Source: an uncultured Coriobacteriia bacterium
Lineage (GTDB): Bacteria > Actinomycetota > Coriobacteriia > Coriobacteriales > QAMH01
Assembly (NCBI GenBank): GCA_948466335.1
Contig: CAOKAE010000003.1
Coordinates: forward strand, 1-64,000
DNA length: 64,000 nt
Direction of reading: 5' to 3'
Part shown: piece by piece, positions 33,118 through 41,390 of the stretch
How the letters are laid out: each line of letters opens with the position of its first letter
Numbering within the stretch: position 1 is the stretch's first letter
Notes under the pieces: generated by a model
Told to the model about the DNA's origin: nothing
Database searches by the model: none
What the model saw: the letters and a program-made list of their open reading frames with translations, nothing else
Made by a program: the position numbers and the translations under genes

Positions 33118-34986
33118 TTATTTCACACCGTACCAGGCGGTGCCCTCGTCGTGCCAACCCAGACTCAGCAGGTTCGCCTTCTCCTCGGCGCTGCTCGTGT
33201 AGTTGTGGTTGTTCGCGTAGGCGTTGGGATTGTACTGGCGATCCAGGCGCACCGAACCGCCCGAGTACCAGCCGACGCCCTCGTCGGTCCATCCCACGCT
33301 GATGAGGTGGTCGCGCTCGACCGCGCTCGTGGTGTAATGATGCTCGCCGCCGTACTGGTTGTAGAGGCGGTACACCTCGTCACCAGCCGCCGGCGCCACC
33401 CAGCCCACGCCCTCGTCGTTCCAGCCCACGCTCACGCAGTTGTCGCGTTCGACGGTGCTCGAGGTGTAGAAGTGTTCGCCCGAGTTGGGGTTGTAGAGGC
33501 GGAACATGGTGACGGGGTCGAGCACGGTACCCGACGTGTTGCCACTCACGGAGAAGCTGGCGCTGGCCGTTCCCGTGGCGAACACGAGGTCGATGGTGTG
33601 CGTGCCGTTGCCGATCGTCTCCAGGTACGAGGGCTTGAGCGTGACGAGCGTCGAACCCTCGTCATCGCGCTGGTCGTAGTTGCCGCGGCCGATGATCTTG
33701 CCGTCCACGCGCACGCAGGAGAGGTCGGCGAGCTTGCCCGTCGAGCGAAACGCCGCGCCACCCATGGAGCCATGGGCCCAGTTCTGGCCGTCGCCATAGG
33801 TGATGGTGGGTCCCGGCGTCGTGGGGCGGTACTTCGCGTAGACGTCGGCCATGTTGTTGCGCTCGTCGGCGATCTGGCGGGCGGTGAACGTCTTGTTAGT
33901 CGCGCCGGACAGCCAGGTGGCGGTGGGCAGCGAGGTGCCCAGGCCCCTGTCGCCCTTGAAGGTCCAGCCGTCGCCCACGCTCACGCGCTCGAGGGCGGGG
34001 CAACCGTAGAACAGCGAGGAGCTCCTGTCGGTGCCGGTCGAGACGCGGAAGCCCGAGATGTCGATGGACCTGACCTTCGAGCAGCCGTAGAACATGTCGC
34101 GCATGTTATTGAGACTGTCGGTCTTGAAGTTCGAGAGATCGAGCTCGGTGATCGACGCGCAATCGCGGAACATGTTCCACATTTCCGTGACCTTGGACGT
34201 GTCAAAGCTCGACACGTCAATGGAGGTCAGCGACGAGCAGCCGCGGAACATCTCGAACATGTTCTTGGCCGACGTCGTCTTGAAGCCGCCCAGGTTGAGC
34301 GAGGTCAGCGCCGAGCAGCCGGAGAACATGCGGTCCATGATGACGACCTTCGAGGTGTCGATGTAGCGCATGTCGAGCGACCTGAGCGAAGTGCAGCCAT
34401 AGAACATCTGCTTCATGTCGGTGACGTTGTTGAAGTTGAAGTTGGGCATGGTGAACGAGGTCAACGAGGTGCAACCGTCGAACATGCCGCCCACGTAGCG
34501 CACCTTCGAGGTGTCGAGGTTGGCGATGTTGACGTCCCTGAGGTTCTTGCAGTCGAAGAACAGGCCCGTCATGGTCTGGCTGCCCTTGACGCCGGGGGCG
34601 ATGTAGACGGACGTGATGCTGTCTCGACGGGGGTACCACGGCGCGTTCGAAGGGTTCGATCCCGCCACGACGCTATTGCGAAAGTCGTAGTGGATGTCGC
34701 CGAGCTCGCCGTTCGTGTTGCTCATCGGCTCGATGACGAGACGCCCCGATGACTCGATTCTCCAGTGGCAGGTACCGGTCGTGCCCTGCGCGATGTTGAC
34801 CGCCTGCGCGCTCAAGCCCGCATCGACATCCGATGCCTCCTGCGCAGTTTCCTGCGCCACGGCCTCCTCCGCGTCCTGCGCCGGCTGGGCGAATGCCGTC
34901 AGCGGCATGAACGAGACTGCCAGCGCGAGCGCCAGAAACACGCCCGCGACGCGCTTTGCAACCAAAGCCCCGTATGACGTCGCCAT
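33118..34986 (-). CDS. Secreted BspA-like protein with DUF285 and DUF5648-type repeats
   Basis: A 622-aa exported protein. A signal peptide (VAGVFLALALAVSF then AFA at about residue 33) leads to a DUF285/BspA-type LRR region (about 80-330) with repeats such as MFYGCTSLRSLDMRYIDTSK and MFSGCSALTSLNLGGFKT. The C-terminus has three DUF5648-like repeats (about 495-622), each of the type FRLYNPNSGEHFYTSS followed by GWNDEGVGW, often linked to cell-surface or glycan attachment. No LPXTG or membrane anchor is seen. GAAGGGAGCC precedes the ATG. Likely role: adhesion or host contact. Confidence 0.9.
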   Translation of the reverse strand: MATSYGALVAKRVAGVFLALALAVSFMPLTAFAQPAQDAEEAVAQETAQEASDVDAGLSAQAVNIAQGTTGTCHWRIESSGRLVIEPMSNTNGELGDIHYDFRNSVVAGSNPSNAPWYPRRDSITSVYIAPGVKGSQTMTGLFFDCKNLRDVNIANLDTSKVRYVGGMFDGCTSLTSFTMPNFNFNNVTDMKQMFYGCTSLRSLDMRYIDTSKVVIMDRMFSGCSALTSLNLGGFKTTSAKNMFEMFRGCSSLTSIDVSSFDTSKVTEMWNMFRDCASITELDLSNFKTDSLNNMRDMFYGCSKVRSIDISGFRVSTGTDRSSSLFYGCPALERVSVGDGWTFKGDRGLGTSLPTATWLSGATNKTFTARQIADERNNMADVYAKYRPTTPGPTITYGDGQNWAHGSMGGAAFRSTGKLADLSCVRVDGKIIGRGNYDQRDDEGSTLVTLKPSYLETIGNGTHTIDLVFATGTASASFSVSGNTSGTVLDPVTMFRLYNPNSGEHFYTSSTVERDNCVSVGWNDEGVGWVAPAAGDEVYRLYNQYGGEHHYTTSAVERDHLISVGWTDEGVGWYSGGSVRLDRQYNPNAYANNHNYTSSAEEKANLLSLGWHDEGTAWYGVK

Positions 34987-35030
34987 AAAAGGCTCCCTTC
35001 ATCGTACGACCGGGCGCGATGCGCCCCAAG

Positions 35031-35072
35031 TTACAACAGTACCTACAGTATAGAGACCGCATCTTACAACAG
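35031..35072 (-). promoter_or_regulatory. Promoter of surface protein with 33-bp spaced direct repeats
   Basis: TTACAACAG occurs at 35031-35039 and 35064-35072, exactly 33 bp (about three helical turns) apart, flanking a minus-strand TATACT (35047-35052) that could be the -10 of the surface-protein gene. This spacing would suit a cooperative regulator. Confidence 0.35.
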
Positions 35073-35094
35073 GAAAACACAGCCGTGGAGATTA

Positions 35095-36246
<1,152 letters not shown>

Positions 36247-36266
36247 TTATATCGCGCAGGCGGCAC

Positions 36267-36291
36267 GTCAAACCGAGGTTAAGAGAACGCG
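36267..36291. repeat. Partial family D copy
   Basis: GTCAAACCGAGGTTAAGAG matches the start of the family D core (GTCGAACCGAGGTTAAGGG in the full copy). It lies about 20 nt before copy 2 and lacks the rest of the element. Confidence 0.6.
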
Positions 36292-36309
36292 TCACCAGAC
36301 AATAGCCTG

Positions 36310-36411
36310 GCGTTGGACAGGCCGTCGAACCGAGGTTAAGGGAGCGAGCCGCAAGGACCACGAAGTGGGCCGACGAAAGCGACCATCGAGGTGAGACGAC
36401 CTGTCCAACGC
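36310..36411 (-). ncRNA. Family D structured element, copy 2 (queA 3' UTR)
   Basis: A 102-nt element with perfect 12-bp outer arms GCGTTGGACAGG and CCTGTCCAACGC. The inner core is nearly the same as copy 1; a small hairpin is CCAC-GAA-GTGG here but CCGC-AAA-GCGG there, a compensatory A-T/G-C exchange. It begins 3 nt after the queA stop on the same strand, the same arrangement as copy 1 after hisF. Confidence 0.55.
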
Positions 36412-36414
36412 ACC

Positions 36415-37476
36415 CTACAGCAACAGCATCGCATCACCGAAGCTGAAGAAGCGATACCCCTCCTGCTTGGCGCATTCGTAAGCGCCCATGATCGTATCGT
36501 GGCCCGCAAACGCGCTCACGAGCATCATGAGCGTGCTGCGGGGCACGTGGAAGTTGGTGATGATGGCATCGACCACCTTGAATTCGTAGCCGGGCAGGAT
36601 GTAGAGGCTCGTCGCCGCCCGGTCGCACGGCTTGAGCGTGCCATCGGCGGCCGCGCTTTCCAGAGAGCGCACCGAGGTGGTGCCCACGGCGATGACGCGA
36701 CCCCCGCGGGCCTTGGCCTCCCGTATCGCCCGCACCGTCTTGGGCGGCACGCTGTAGAGCTCGGTGTGCATCTCGTGGTCGTGCGGATCGTCCTCCGAGA
36801 CGGTCCTGAAGGTGTCGAGCCCCACCTCCAGATGCACGCTCGCCATCTCGACGCCGGCAGCCTTGAGCTCGTCCAGGAGCCCGACCGTGAAGTGCAGGCC
36901 GGCGGTGGGCGCCGCCGCGCTACGCTCCTCGCGCGAGTAGACGGTCTGGTAGAACTCGTCGTCGCCGGCGTAGTCCTTGATATAGGGAGGCAAGGGCGTG
37001 TGGCCCACCAGGTGGATGGCCGCATCCACGCTCATCGCGCCCGGCGTCGTGAAGCGCACCGTGCGCGACCCGTTGCTCTCGTCGATCCCCATGATCTCGC
37101 CCTCGAGCACGATCGCACCCTCGTGCTCGAATTCCATGCGCGCGCACGTCTTCAGGCGCTTTCCCGGCTTTACCAGGCAATTCCAGGTCTGCTCGGCATC
37201 CGTGTCGGGTGCGTCGGCGACCTTGTCGAGCAACAACGCCTCCACCGCGCCTCCGGTGCCCTTCTTGTGGCCCAGCAGACGTGCCGGCAGCACGCGCGTC
37301 TCGTTCACGACGAGCAGGTCGCCCGGGCGCAGGTATTCGCCAATCTCGCGAAAGACGCGATGCTCGCGGGTGCCGTCCCCGTGCACCACCATGAGCTTGC
37401 AGGAGTCCCGGGGAACCGCGGGCTGCTGCGCTATGAACTTTTCGGGCAATTCGTAGTCAAAGTCTTCAGTCTTCAT
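36415..37476 (-). CDS. queA: tRNA preQ1(34) S-adenosylmethionine ribosyltransferase-isomerase
   Basis: A 353-aa enzyme adding the ribosyl moiety of AdoMet to preQ1 in tRNA to form epoxyqueuosine. DFDYELPEKFIAQQPAVPRD, FREIGEYLRPGDLLVVNET, RLLGHKKGTGG, APTAGLHFT and GYEFKVVDAIITNFHVPRS are typical. ATG at 37476 with GAGGAG upstream. Together with tgt and queH it gives the last three steps of queuosine formation. Confidence 0.96.
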   Translation of the reverse strand: MKTEDFDYELPEKFIAQQPAVPRDSCKLMVVHGDGTREHRVFREIGEYLRPGDLLVVNETRVLPARLLGHKKGTGGAVEALLLDKVADAPDTDAEQTWNCLVKPGKRLKTCARMEFEHEGAIVLEGEIMGIDESNGSRTVRFTTPGAMSVDAAIHLVGHTPLPPYIKDYAGDDEFYQTVYSREERSAAAPTAGLHFTVGLLDELKAAGVEMASVHLEVGLDTFRTVSEDDPHDHEMHTELYSVPPKTVRAIREAKARGGRVIAVGTTSVRSLESAAADGTLKPCDRAATSLYILPGYEFKVVDAIITNFHVPRSTLMMLVSAFAGHDTIMGAYECAKQEGYRFFSFGDAMLLL

Positions 37477-37567
37477 CAATGCTCCTCATTTGCGTGCAAA
37501 ATATACTAGCATTCACCTGCAAGGCAAAACGGGACGACGTGTCCCGTGCGAAGTTTGGAGCCATTTC

Positions 37568-37987
37568 GTGAAAGTCCTCGGAAAGGTCCTCAAGGGGATA
37601 TTCGTCGTCATATCGGTCATCTGCATCGCGTTCACCGCGTTCTTCGCCTATGCGGCCATCAGCGGCAACACCGGTCCCATCGACAAGCTCCAGCGGGGCA
37701 TCTCGAGCCTCGCCCATGTCGCGGGCGTCAGCACCCCGGCCGGCTCGACGAGCACCGTCGGCATGCTCACCCAGGACTTCGGCCTCTCGACGAGCCAGGC
37801 GGCGACCGTCATCGACATCGCCGACCAACTCGGCGTCGACACCGACGACCCGGCGGCCGTGAGCGGCTTCGTCGCGAAGAACATCGGCAACAAGGACGAG
37901 ATCCAGGACATCGCCGCCATGTACCAGGCAGGCGAGCTCACGGAATCCCAGGCAAAGTCCATGCTGAAGGACATCGTCAATGTCTAG
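37568..37987 (+). CDS. Hypothetical single-pass membrane protein, 139 aa
   Basis: Not recognised. GTG start at 37568 with TGGAG upstream. One N-terminal membrane segment (IFVVISVICIAFTAFFAYAA, about residues 10-30) is followed by an outside Ser/Thr/Gly-rich stretch and a helical C-terminus. The stop overlaps the queH start by 8 nt, so it is co-translated with queH. A link to queuosine metabolism is possible only from position. Confidence 0.75.
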   Translation: MKVLGKVLKGIFVVISVICIAFTAFFAYAAISGNTGPIDKLQRGISSLAHVAGVSTPAGSTSTVGMLTQDFGLSTSQAATVIDIADQLGVDTDDPAAVSGFVAKNIGNKDEIQDIAAMYQAGELTESQAKSMLKDIVNV

Positions 37988-38630
37988 CGATACGCGCACG
38001 CTCCTGCATGCCTGCTGCGGGCCCTGTTCGCTCGAGCCGACGCGCATCCTCGCCGAAGAGGACGTCGACTTCGCGATCCACTACGCCAACTCGAACATCT
38101 TTCCGCCCGAGGAGTACGCCCATCGCCTCGCCACGCTTGCCGAGCACGTGAGCGGTCCTGCAAACATCGAGCTCGTCGAGGGCGATTACGACCCGCAGGC
38201 CTGGGAGCGCGAGGTCGCCGTGCACGGCACCAACCGCGAGAATCGCTGTCGCGCCTGCTATCGCCTGCGCTTCGAGGAGACGGCCCGCGAGGCCAAGAGG
38301 CGCGGTTTTGACACGATATCGACGACGCTCACCATCAGCCCCTACCAGCTCACGGACGTCATCTTCGAAGAGCTCGAGGCGGCGGCCGCCCGCCATGGCC
38401 TGAAGACCGACGCGCGCGACTATCGCGCGTGCTATTGGGAGGCGACGCGCCTGAGCCGCGAGAAGGGCATGTACCGCCAGAACTACTGCGGCTGCCGCTT
38501 CTCCATCGCCGAAGCCGAACAGCAGCGCGCCGCTGCCAAGGCGTGCCGTGCCGAGAAGAAGCGGCTGCGCACGATCGCACGCCTGCGACTCGCCGCCGAA
38601 GGTGCCGAAGTTCCCGGCTGGACCCGATAA
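37980..38630 (+). CDS. queH: Epoxyqueuosine reductase QueH
   Basis: A 216-aa enzyme (DUF208) that reduces epoxyqueuosine to queuosine, the non-orthologous replacement for QueG. LLHACCGPCS at the N-terminus, RCRACYRLR in the middle and NYCGC provide the conserved Cys set for iron-sulfur binding. It is divergent from queA/tgt but clearly part of the same pathway cluster. Confidence 0.95.
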   Translation: MSSDTRTLLHACCGPCSLEPTRILAEEDVDFAIHYANSNIFPPEEYAHRLATLAEHVSGPANIELVEGDYDPQAWEREVAVHGTNRENRCRACYRLRFEETAREAKRRGFDTISTTLTISPYQLTDVIFEELEAAAARHGLKTDARDYRACYWEATRLSREKGMYRQNYCGCRFSIAEAEQQRAAAKACRAEKKRLRTIARLRLAAEGAEVPGWTR

Positions 38631-38644
38631 TCCTCTCCAAACGA

Positions 38645-38676
38645 AAAGGGCCCCGCTTCGCAGCGGGGCCCTTTTG
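38645..38676. terminator. Bidirectional Rho-independent terminator
   Basis: AAAAGGGCCCCGCT pairs with AGCGGGGCCCTTTT. It ends queH on the plus strand and the cold-shock gene on the minus strand. Confidence 0.93.
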
Positions 38677-38698
38677 GGCGTCAGTATGTGATTACCGA

Positions 38699-38902
38699 CT
38701 AGGCCTTGGTGACGTTGCTCGCCTGCAGCTTGCCGTTCTGGCCCGTCGTCACCTCGAAGTTGACCTTGTCGCCCTCGTCGAGGGTCTTGAAGCCATCCAT
38801 CTGGATCTCGGAGAAATGCACGAACAGATCGTCGCCATCCTCACGAGAGATGAAGCCGTAGCCCTTGTCGGGGTTGAACCACTTAACCGTACCTTCAGCC
38901 AT
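38699..38902 (-). CDS. Cold-shock protein
   Basis: A 67-aa CspA-type OB-fold protein that binds single-stranded RNA and DNA. The RNP motifs KGYGFISRE and DLFVHFSEI are intact. AAAGGCG precedes the ATG at 38902. The promoter at 39006-39034 implies a 5' UTR of about 95 nt with a stable GCCCC-GCGA-GGGGC hairpin close to the start, as in cold-inducible csp leaders. Confidence 0.96.
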   Translation of the reverse strand: MAEGTVKWFNPDKGYGFISREDGDDLFVHFSEIQMDGFKTLDEGDKVNFEVTTGQNGKLQASNVTKA

Positions 38903-39005
38903 CTGAAACGCCTTTCGCTTGGCCCCTCGCGGGGCTCCAATACACGCAAGCCGGACGGCCAAGCCCGGACAAGCGCTAAAACCACGTGCCAATCACGTTA
39001 TCCAC

Positions 39006-39034
39006 ATTCTAGAATAATTATATTCGCGTCACAA
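39006..39034 (-). promoter_or_regulatory. Cold-shock gene promoter
   Basis: On the minus strand TTGTGA (39029-39034) and TAGAAT (39006-39011) are separated by 17 nt, a good sigma-70-type promoter. Confidence 0.65.
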
Positions 39035-39085
39035 GAAAAACATTGCCCCAAAGCCAATGCGTTACCTGCGCGAGGAGCCGGCGCC

Positions 39086-39478
39086 CTATGACGCGATCTC
39101 GACTTCCTGCACCATCTCGTTCTTGATCCTGCCCACGAGCTTCTGCAGCGCATCGATCACGTTGGGACGGATGTCGCCGCCGATGAGCACGTACATGATG
39201 TCATCACCCACCGCGAGCGTGCCCTCGTTGAGCCACACGCGCACGTACTCGATGCCCGGCCAGGTAAGGGCCTCCTCGACGGCCGCGTCCACGGCCTCGG
39301 CATCGTAGGAGAAGTTCATCCCCGTGACCTTCGTGCCATCGTCGACGCCCTCGCGCACGAGCTTCTTGGGCAGTTCGCGCACGGTGCCGTTATGCGCGAG
39401 GTACATTCCGCAGCGCGGGGCGCTCTCGTCGGCCTTGGCCTCGGCAAGCCACTGGTCCACAGACGGTGATTCCTTCAT
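39086..39478 (-). CDS. MoaE-like protein
   Basis: A 130-aa protein with the outline of molybdopterin synthase catalytic subunit MoaE: WLAEAKADESAPRCGMYLAH and NGTVRE resemble the WLA...GAVVTFTGKVR start, and GTLAVGDDIMYVLIGG then IDALQKLVGRIKNEM the GDEIVFVGV...YLKTRAPFWKRE end. One family Lys may be kept (RIKNE) but the second is missing, so catalysis is doubtful. ATG at 39478 follows GAGGAGGAACC. A family A2 hairpin is directly upstream. No other moa/moe genes are nearby. Confidence 0.6.
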   Translation of the reverse strand: MKESPSVDQWLAEAKADESAPRCGMYLAHNGTVRELPKKLVREGVDDGTKVTGMNFSYDAEAVDAAVEEALTWPGIEYVRVWLNEGTLAVGDDIMYVLIGGDIRPNVIDALQKLVGRIKNEMVQEVEIAS

Positions 39479-39489
39479 GGTTCCTCCTC

Positions 39490-39522
39490 GATGAGACAAA
39501 TGCGCAGGGTATTTGCCTCATT
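39490..39522. repeat. Family A2 hairpin upstream of MoaE-like gene
   Basis: ATGAGACAAATGC pairs with GTATTTGCCTCAT. It ends 12 nt before the start codon, bordering the ribosome-binding site. Confidence 0.9.
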
Positions 39523-39566
39523 TTCCGTTGTTATTCTCTACAGAGTAGAAAGTGTATCACAGCATG

Positions 39567-39597
39567 CAAAAAGGGCCGCATAAAGCAGCCCTTTTGT
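39567..39597 (-). terminator. Terminator of the structured RNA
   Basis: AAAAGGGC pairs with GCCCTTTT around GCTTTATGCG on the minus strand, followed by a T-run. Confidence 0.85.
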
Positions 39598-39768
39598 CAC
39601 CCCATCCCCTGCCGGTAGGATGAACCCACCCTGTAAGGTGGGCTCCCACACTGGGCGTTCCAGCTTCCCCACCGTCGTAACGAGGGATACCTTTCCGACC
39701 CAAGATCTCGGGATCCCATAGAATTGCCATCGGTCCATCGCAATAAGCCGGGTCAGAGGATGAAGCAC
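39567..39768 (-). ncRNA. Structured non-coding RNA, possibly 6S RNA
   Basis: No credible ORF. On the minus strand, TATAGT (39774-39779) could be a -10, followed by about 170 nt and then a Rho-independent terminator. The 5' CATCCTCTG...CCGG can pair with the 3' CCGGCAGGGGATG, closing the molecule over 13 bp. Inside, CCCACC-TTACA-GGGTGGG forms a hairpin on the 3' side and GATCCC/GGGTC another. A closed stem, a bubble with a 3'-side hairpin and a length of 170-180 nt fit 6S RNA; tmRNA, RNase P and SRP RNA signatures are missing. Confidence 0.5.
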
Positions 39769-39886
39769 TACGTACTATAGTGCCCTCCACTGGGGATTAC
39801 CAGTCTTGACATTCTGCCGTTGCATGGATGTAAGCGCGACGAAAAGAACACGGTGTGAGGAGCCAAGCCCCTTGGCACGCTCCCCA

Positions 39887-40111
39887 TTAGAAGAACTCGA
39901 CTTCCGCGATGCAGCAATCGTCATAGGAAGACCCTGCTTCGGCCGAGTCGATACGCAAGGCGATTTCCTTGCCCGTGTATGGTTTGGCAAATGTAATCGT
40001 TTGCCAGTTGAGGCCTTCCTCCTTGAGCGGCACGGTCTCCATGACTTCGCCATCCACAATCACGCTCAGACTCGTCGCCCGCGCGTTCTTGTAATACAGC
40101 TGAATAATGTG
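39887..40111 (-). pseudogene. C-terminal fragment of NADase-type glycan-binding domain protein
   Basis: The minus strand reads without interruption for about 75 codons to TAA at 39887: IIQLYYKNARATSLSVIVDG, later LNWQTITFAKPYTGKEIALR and finally YDDCCIAEVEFF. This matches the end of the NADase-type glycan-binding (discoidin-like) domain found on secreted proteins of Firmicutes and Actinobacteria. There is no start codon; the reading frame is cut by a stop inside a palindrome at 40102-40139. The rest of the gene is gone. Confidence 0.65.
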
Positions 40112-40139
40112 TCAGCGGCCAGTCCCTGATACATTATTC
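40102..40139. repeat. Hairpin at the break point of the glycan-binding gene
   Basis: GAATAATGTGTCA and TGATACATTATTC are complementary over 13 positions with one wobble. It resembles families A/B in its TGT(C/A)-type ends and is placed exactly where the pseudogene is truncated. Confidence 0.7.
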
Positions 40140-40238
40140 TTTCTGGCATATCGACACACGCTAATATTTTCGTGTCTCACTCCTGCGGTAGGGTTTCGTC
40201 AACATATTCGACCGCCCTTTCGCGAGAGGTGATGCACC
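40140..40238 (+). promoter_or_regulatory. AT-rich leader of the DUF1016 gene
   Basis: A 99-bp stretch containing GACACACG and CGTGTCTC around an AT-rich centre with TAATAT, which may be the -10 and an operator. It ends in GAGAGGTGATG before the start codon. This is the only recognisable content between the pseudogene and the nuclease gene. Confidence 0.3.
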
Positions 40239-41333
40239 ATGGATGAACACGTTAGCGACTTACAGGCACACAACCCCATAAAGAGAGAAAGCTATCTAGA
40301 CGCAGCATCCTCGGTCATACGCAACGCAAGAAGCGCTGTCGCACGTTCGGTTAATCTCACAATGGTGTATGCGTACTTTGAAATCGGACGCATTATCGTA
40401 GAAGAAGAGCAAGGCGGAGAGAAACGTGCCGAATACGGGAAGCAGATTATTAAGCGGCTCTCCATGCAACTGACGAAAGAGTTTGGGAAGGGATACTCCA
40501 TAGACAATCTCAAACTTATGCGCCGTTTCTATGTGGTCTATTCGAAAGAGATAATTGGGGAAACAGTGATTCCCCAATCCGCCAACTTACCTACGACGAA
40601 AAACAAACGGGCATTTTCATTGAGTTGGTCGCATTACCTCAAGCTCATGCGCATGGAAGACGCCGGCAAAAGGCGCTTCTACGAAATTGAAGCTGACCGC
40701 AGCGACTGGAGCGTGCGGGAGCTGCAACGGCAAATCGACAGCGGGCTTTACGAACGCATTGCGCTGAGCAAAGACCCCGAAGGTACGAATAGACTTGCCA
40801 AAGATGGCCAATCTCTCGAAAAGCCTGCAGATATCATCAAAGACCCGTATATCCTTGAGTTTCTTGGTCTGAAAGAAGAGAGCTCCTATTCGGAAAGCGA
40901 GCTCGAAGAAAAGATTATCGATAACTTGCAAGATTTCATGCTCGAACTCGGGCGCGGCTTTACCTTCGTGGGGCGGCAACAGCGCTTCACATACGAAGAA
41001 GACCATTTCATGGTCGACCTGGTGTTCTACAACCGCCTGCTTCGCTGCTTCGTATTACTCGACCTGAAAATTGGCAAACTCGCGCATCAGGATATCGGGC
41101 AAATGCAGATGTACGTGCACTACTACGATCGCTGCGTAAAGCTGGAAGAGGAGAACCCGACCATCGGCATCTTGCTGTGTCAGGACAAGAACGATGCAGT
41201 GGTCGAGATGACGCTCCCGGAAGGCAACGAGCAGATATTCGCTAGTCGATACAAGACGGTACTGCCAAGCAAGGAAGAGCTGCAAAAGTTACTATCAGAA
41301 GCAAATGAAGTTCAGGGCCACATGACTTTCTGA
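40239..41333 (+). CDS. DUF1016 (YhcG-like) PD-(D/E)XK nuclease-domain protein
   Basis: A 364-aa protein with the two YhcG/DUF1016 parts: an N-terminal helical DNA-binding-like region (about 15-170, VYAYFEIGRIIVEEEQGG, GYSIDNLKLMRRFY) and a C-terminal nuclease domain (about 205-350) with FMVDLVFYNRLLRCFVLLDL followed by KIG, which supplies the D...DxK core. Homologues occur in defence islands and mobile regions. Codon use is visibly lower in GC than the neighbours, which indicates transfer. It stands alone without restriction or methylase partners. Confidence 0.9.
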   Translation: MDEHVSDLQAHNPIKRESYLDAASSVIRNARSAVARSVNLTMVYAYFEIGRIIVEEEQGGEKRAEYGKQIIKRLSMQLTKEFGKGYSIDNLKLMRRFYVVYSKEIIGETVIPQSANLPTTKNKRAFSLSWSHYLKLMRMEDAGKRRFYEIEADRSDWSVRELQRQIDSGLYERIALSKDPEGTNRLAKDGQSLEKPADIIKDPYILEFLGLKEESSYSESELEEKIIDNLQDFMLELGRGFTFVGRQQRFTYEEDHFMVDLVFYNRLLRCFVLLDLKIGKLAHQDIGQMQMYVHYYDRCVKLEEENPTIGILLCQDKNDAVVEMTLPEGNEQIFASRYKTVLPSKEELQKLLSEANEVQGHMTF

Positions 41334-41347
41334 GCATCTCTTTGCCG

Positions 41348-41353
41348 TATAAT
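41348..41353 (+). promoter_or_regulatory. -10 element of metG
   Basis: A consensus TATAAT 38 nt before the chosen metG start; no clear -35 is seen. Confidence 0.5.
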
Positions 41354-41390
41354 CACGGTTCGTGTGTTCATCCGAGCGAAAGGCTTCTTC

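Noticed and set aside
39567-39768. tmRNA, RNase P or SRP RNA
   Set aside because: The diagnostic segments (tRNA-like ends, GAGGAAAGTCC, GGAA-tetraloop helix 8) are not found; a short GACCCGGCTTAT resembles the RNase P 3' end, but the length and remaining motifs do not fit.
39775-40129. Two overlapping small ORFs (plus 39806-40129, minus 39775-40059) in the RNA/pseudogene region
   Set aside because: Neither has a ribosome-binding site, and the third minus frame reads as a conserved glycan-binding domain end.
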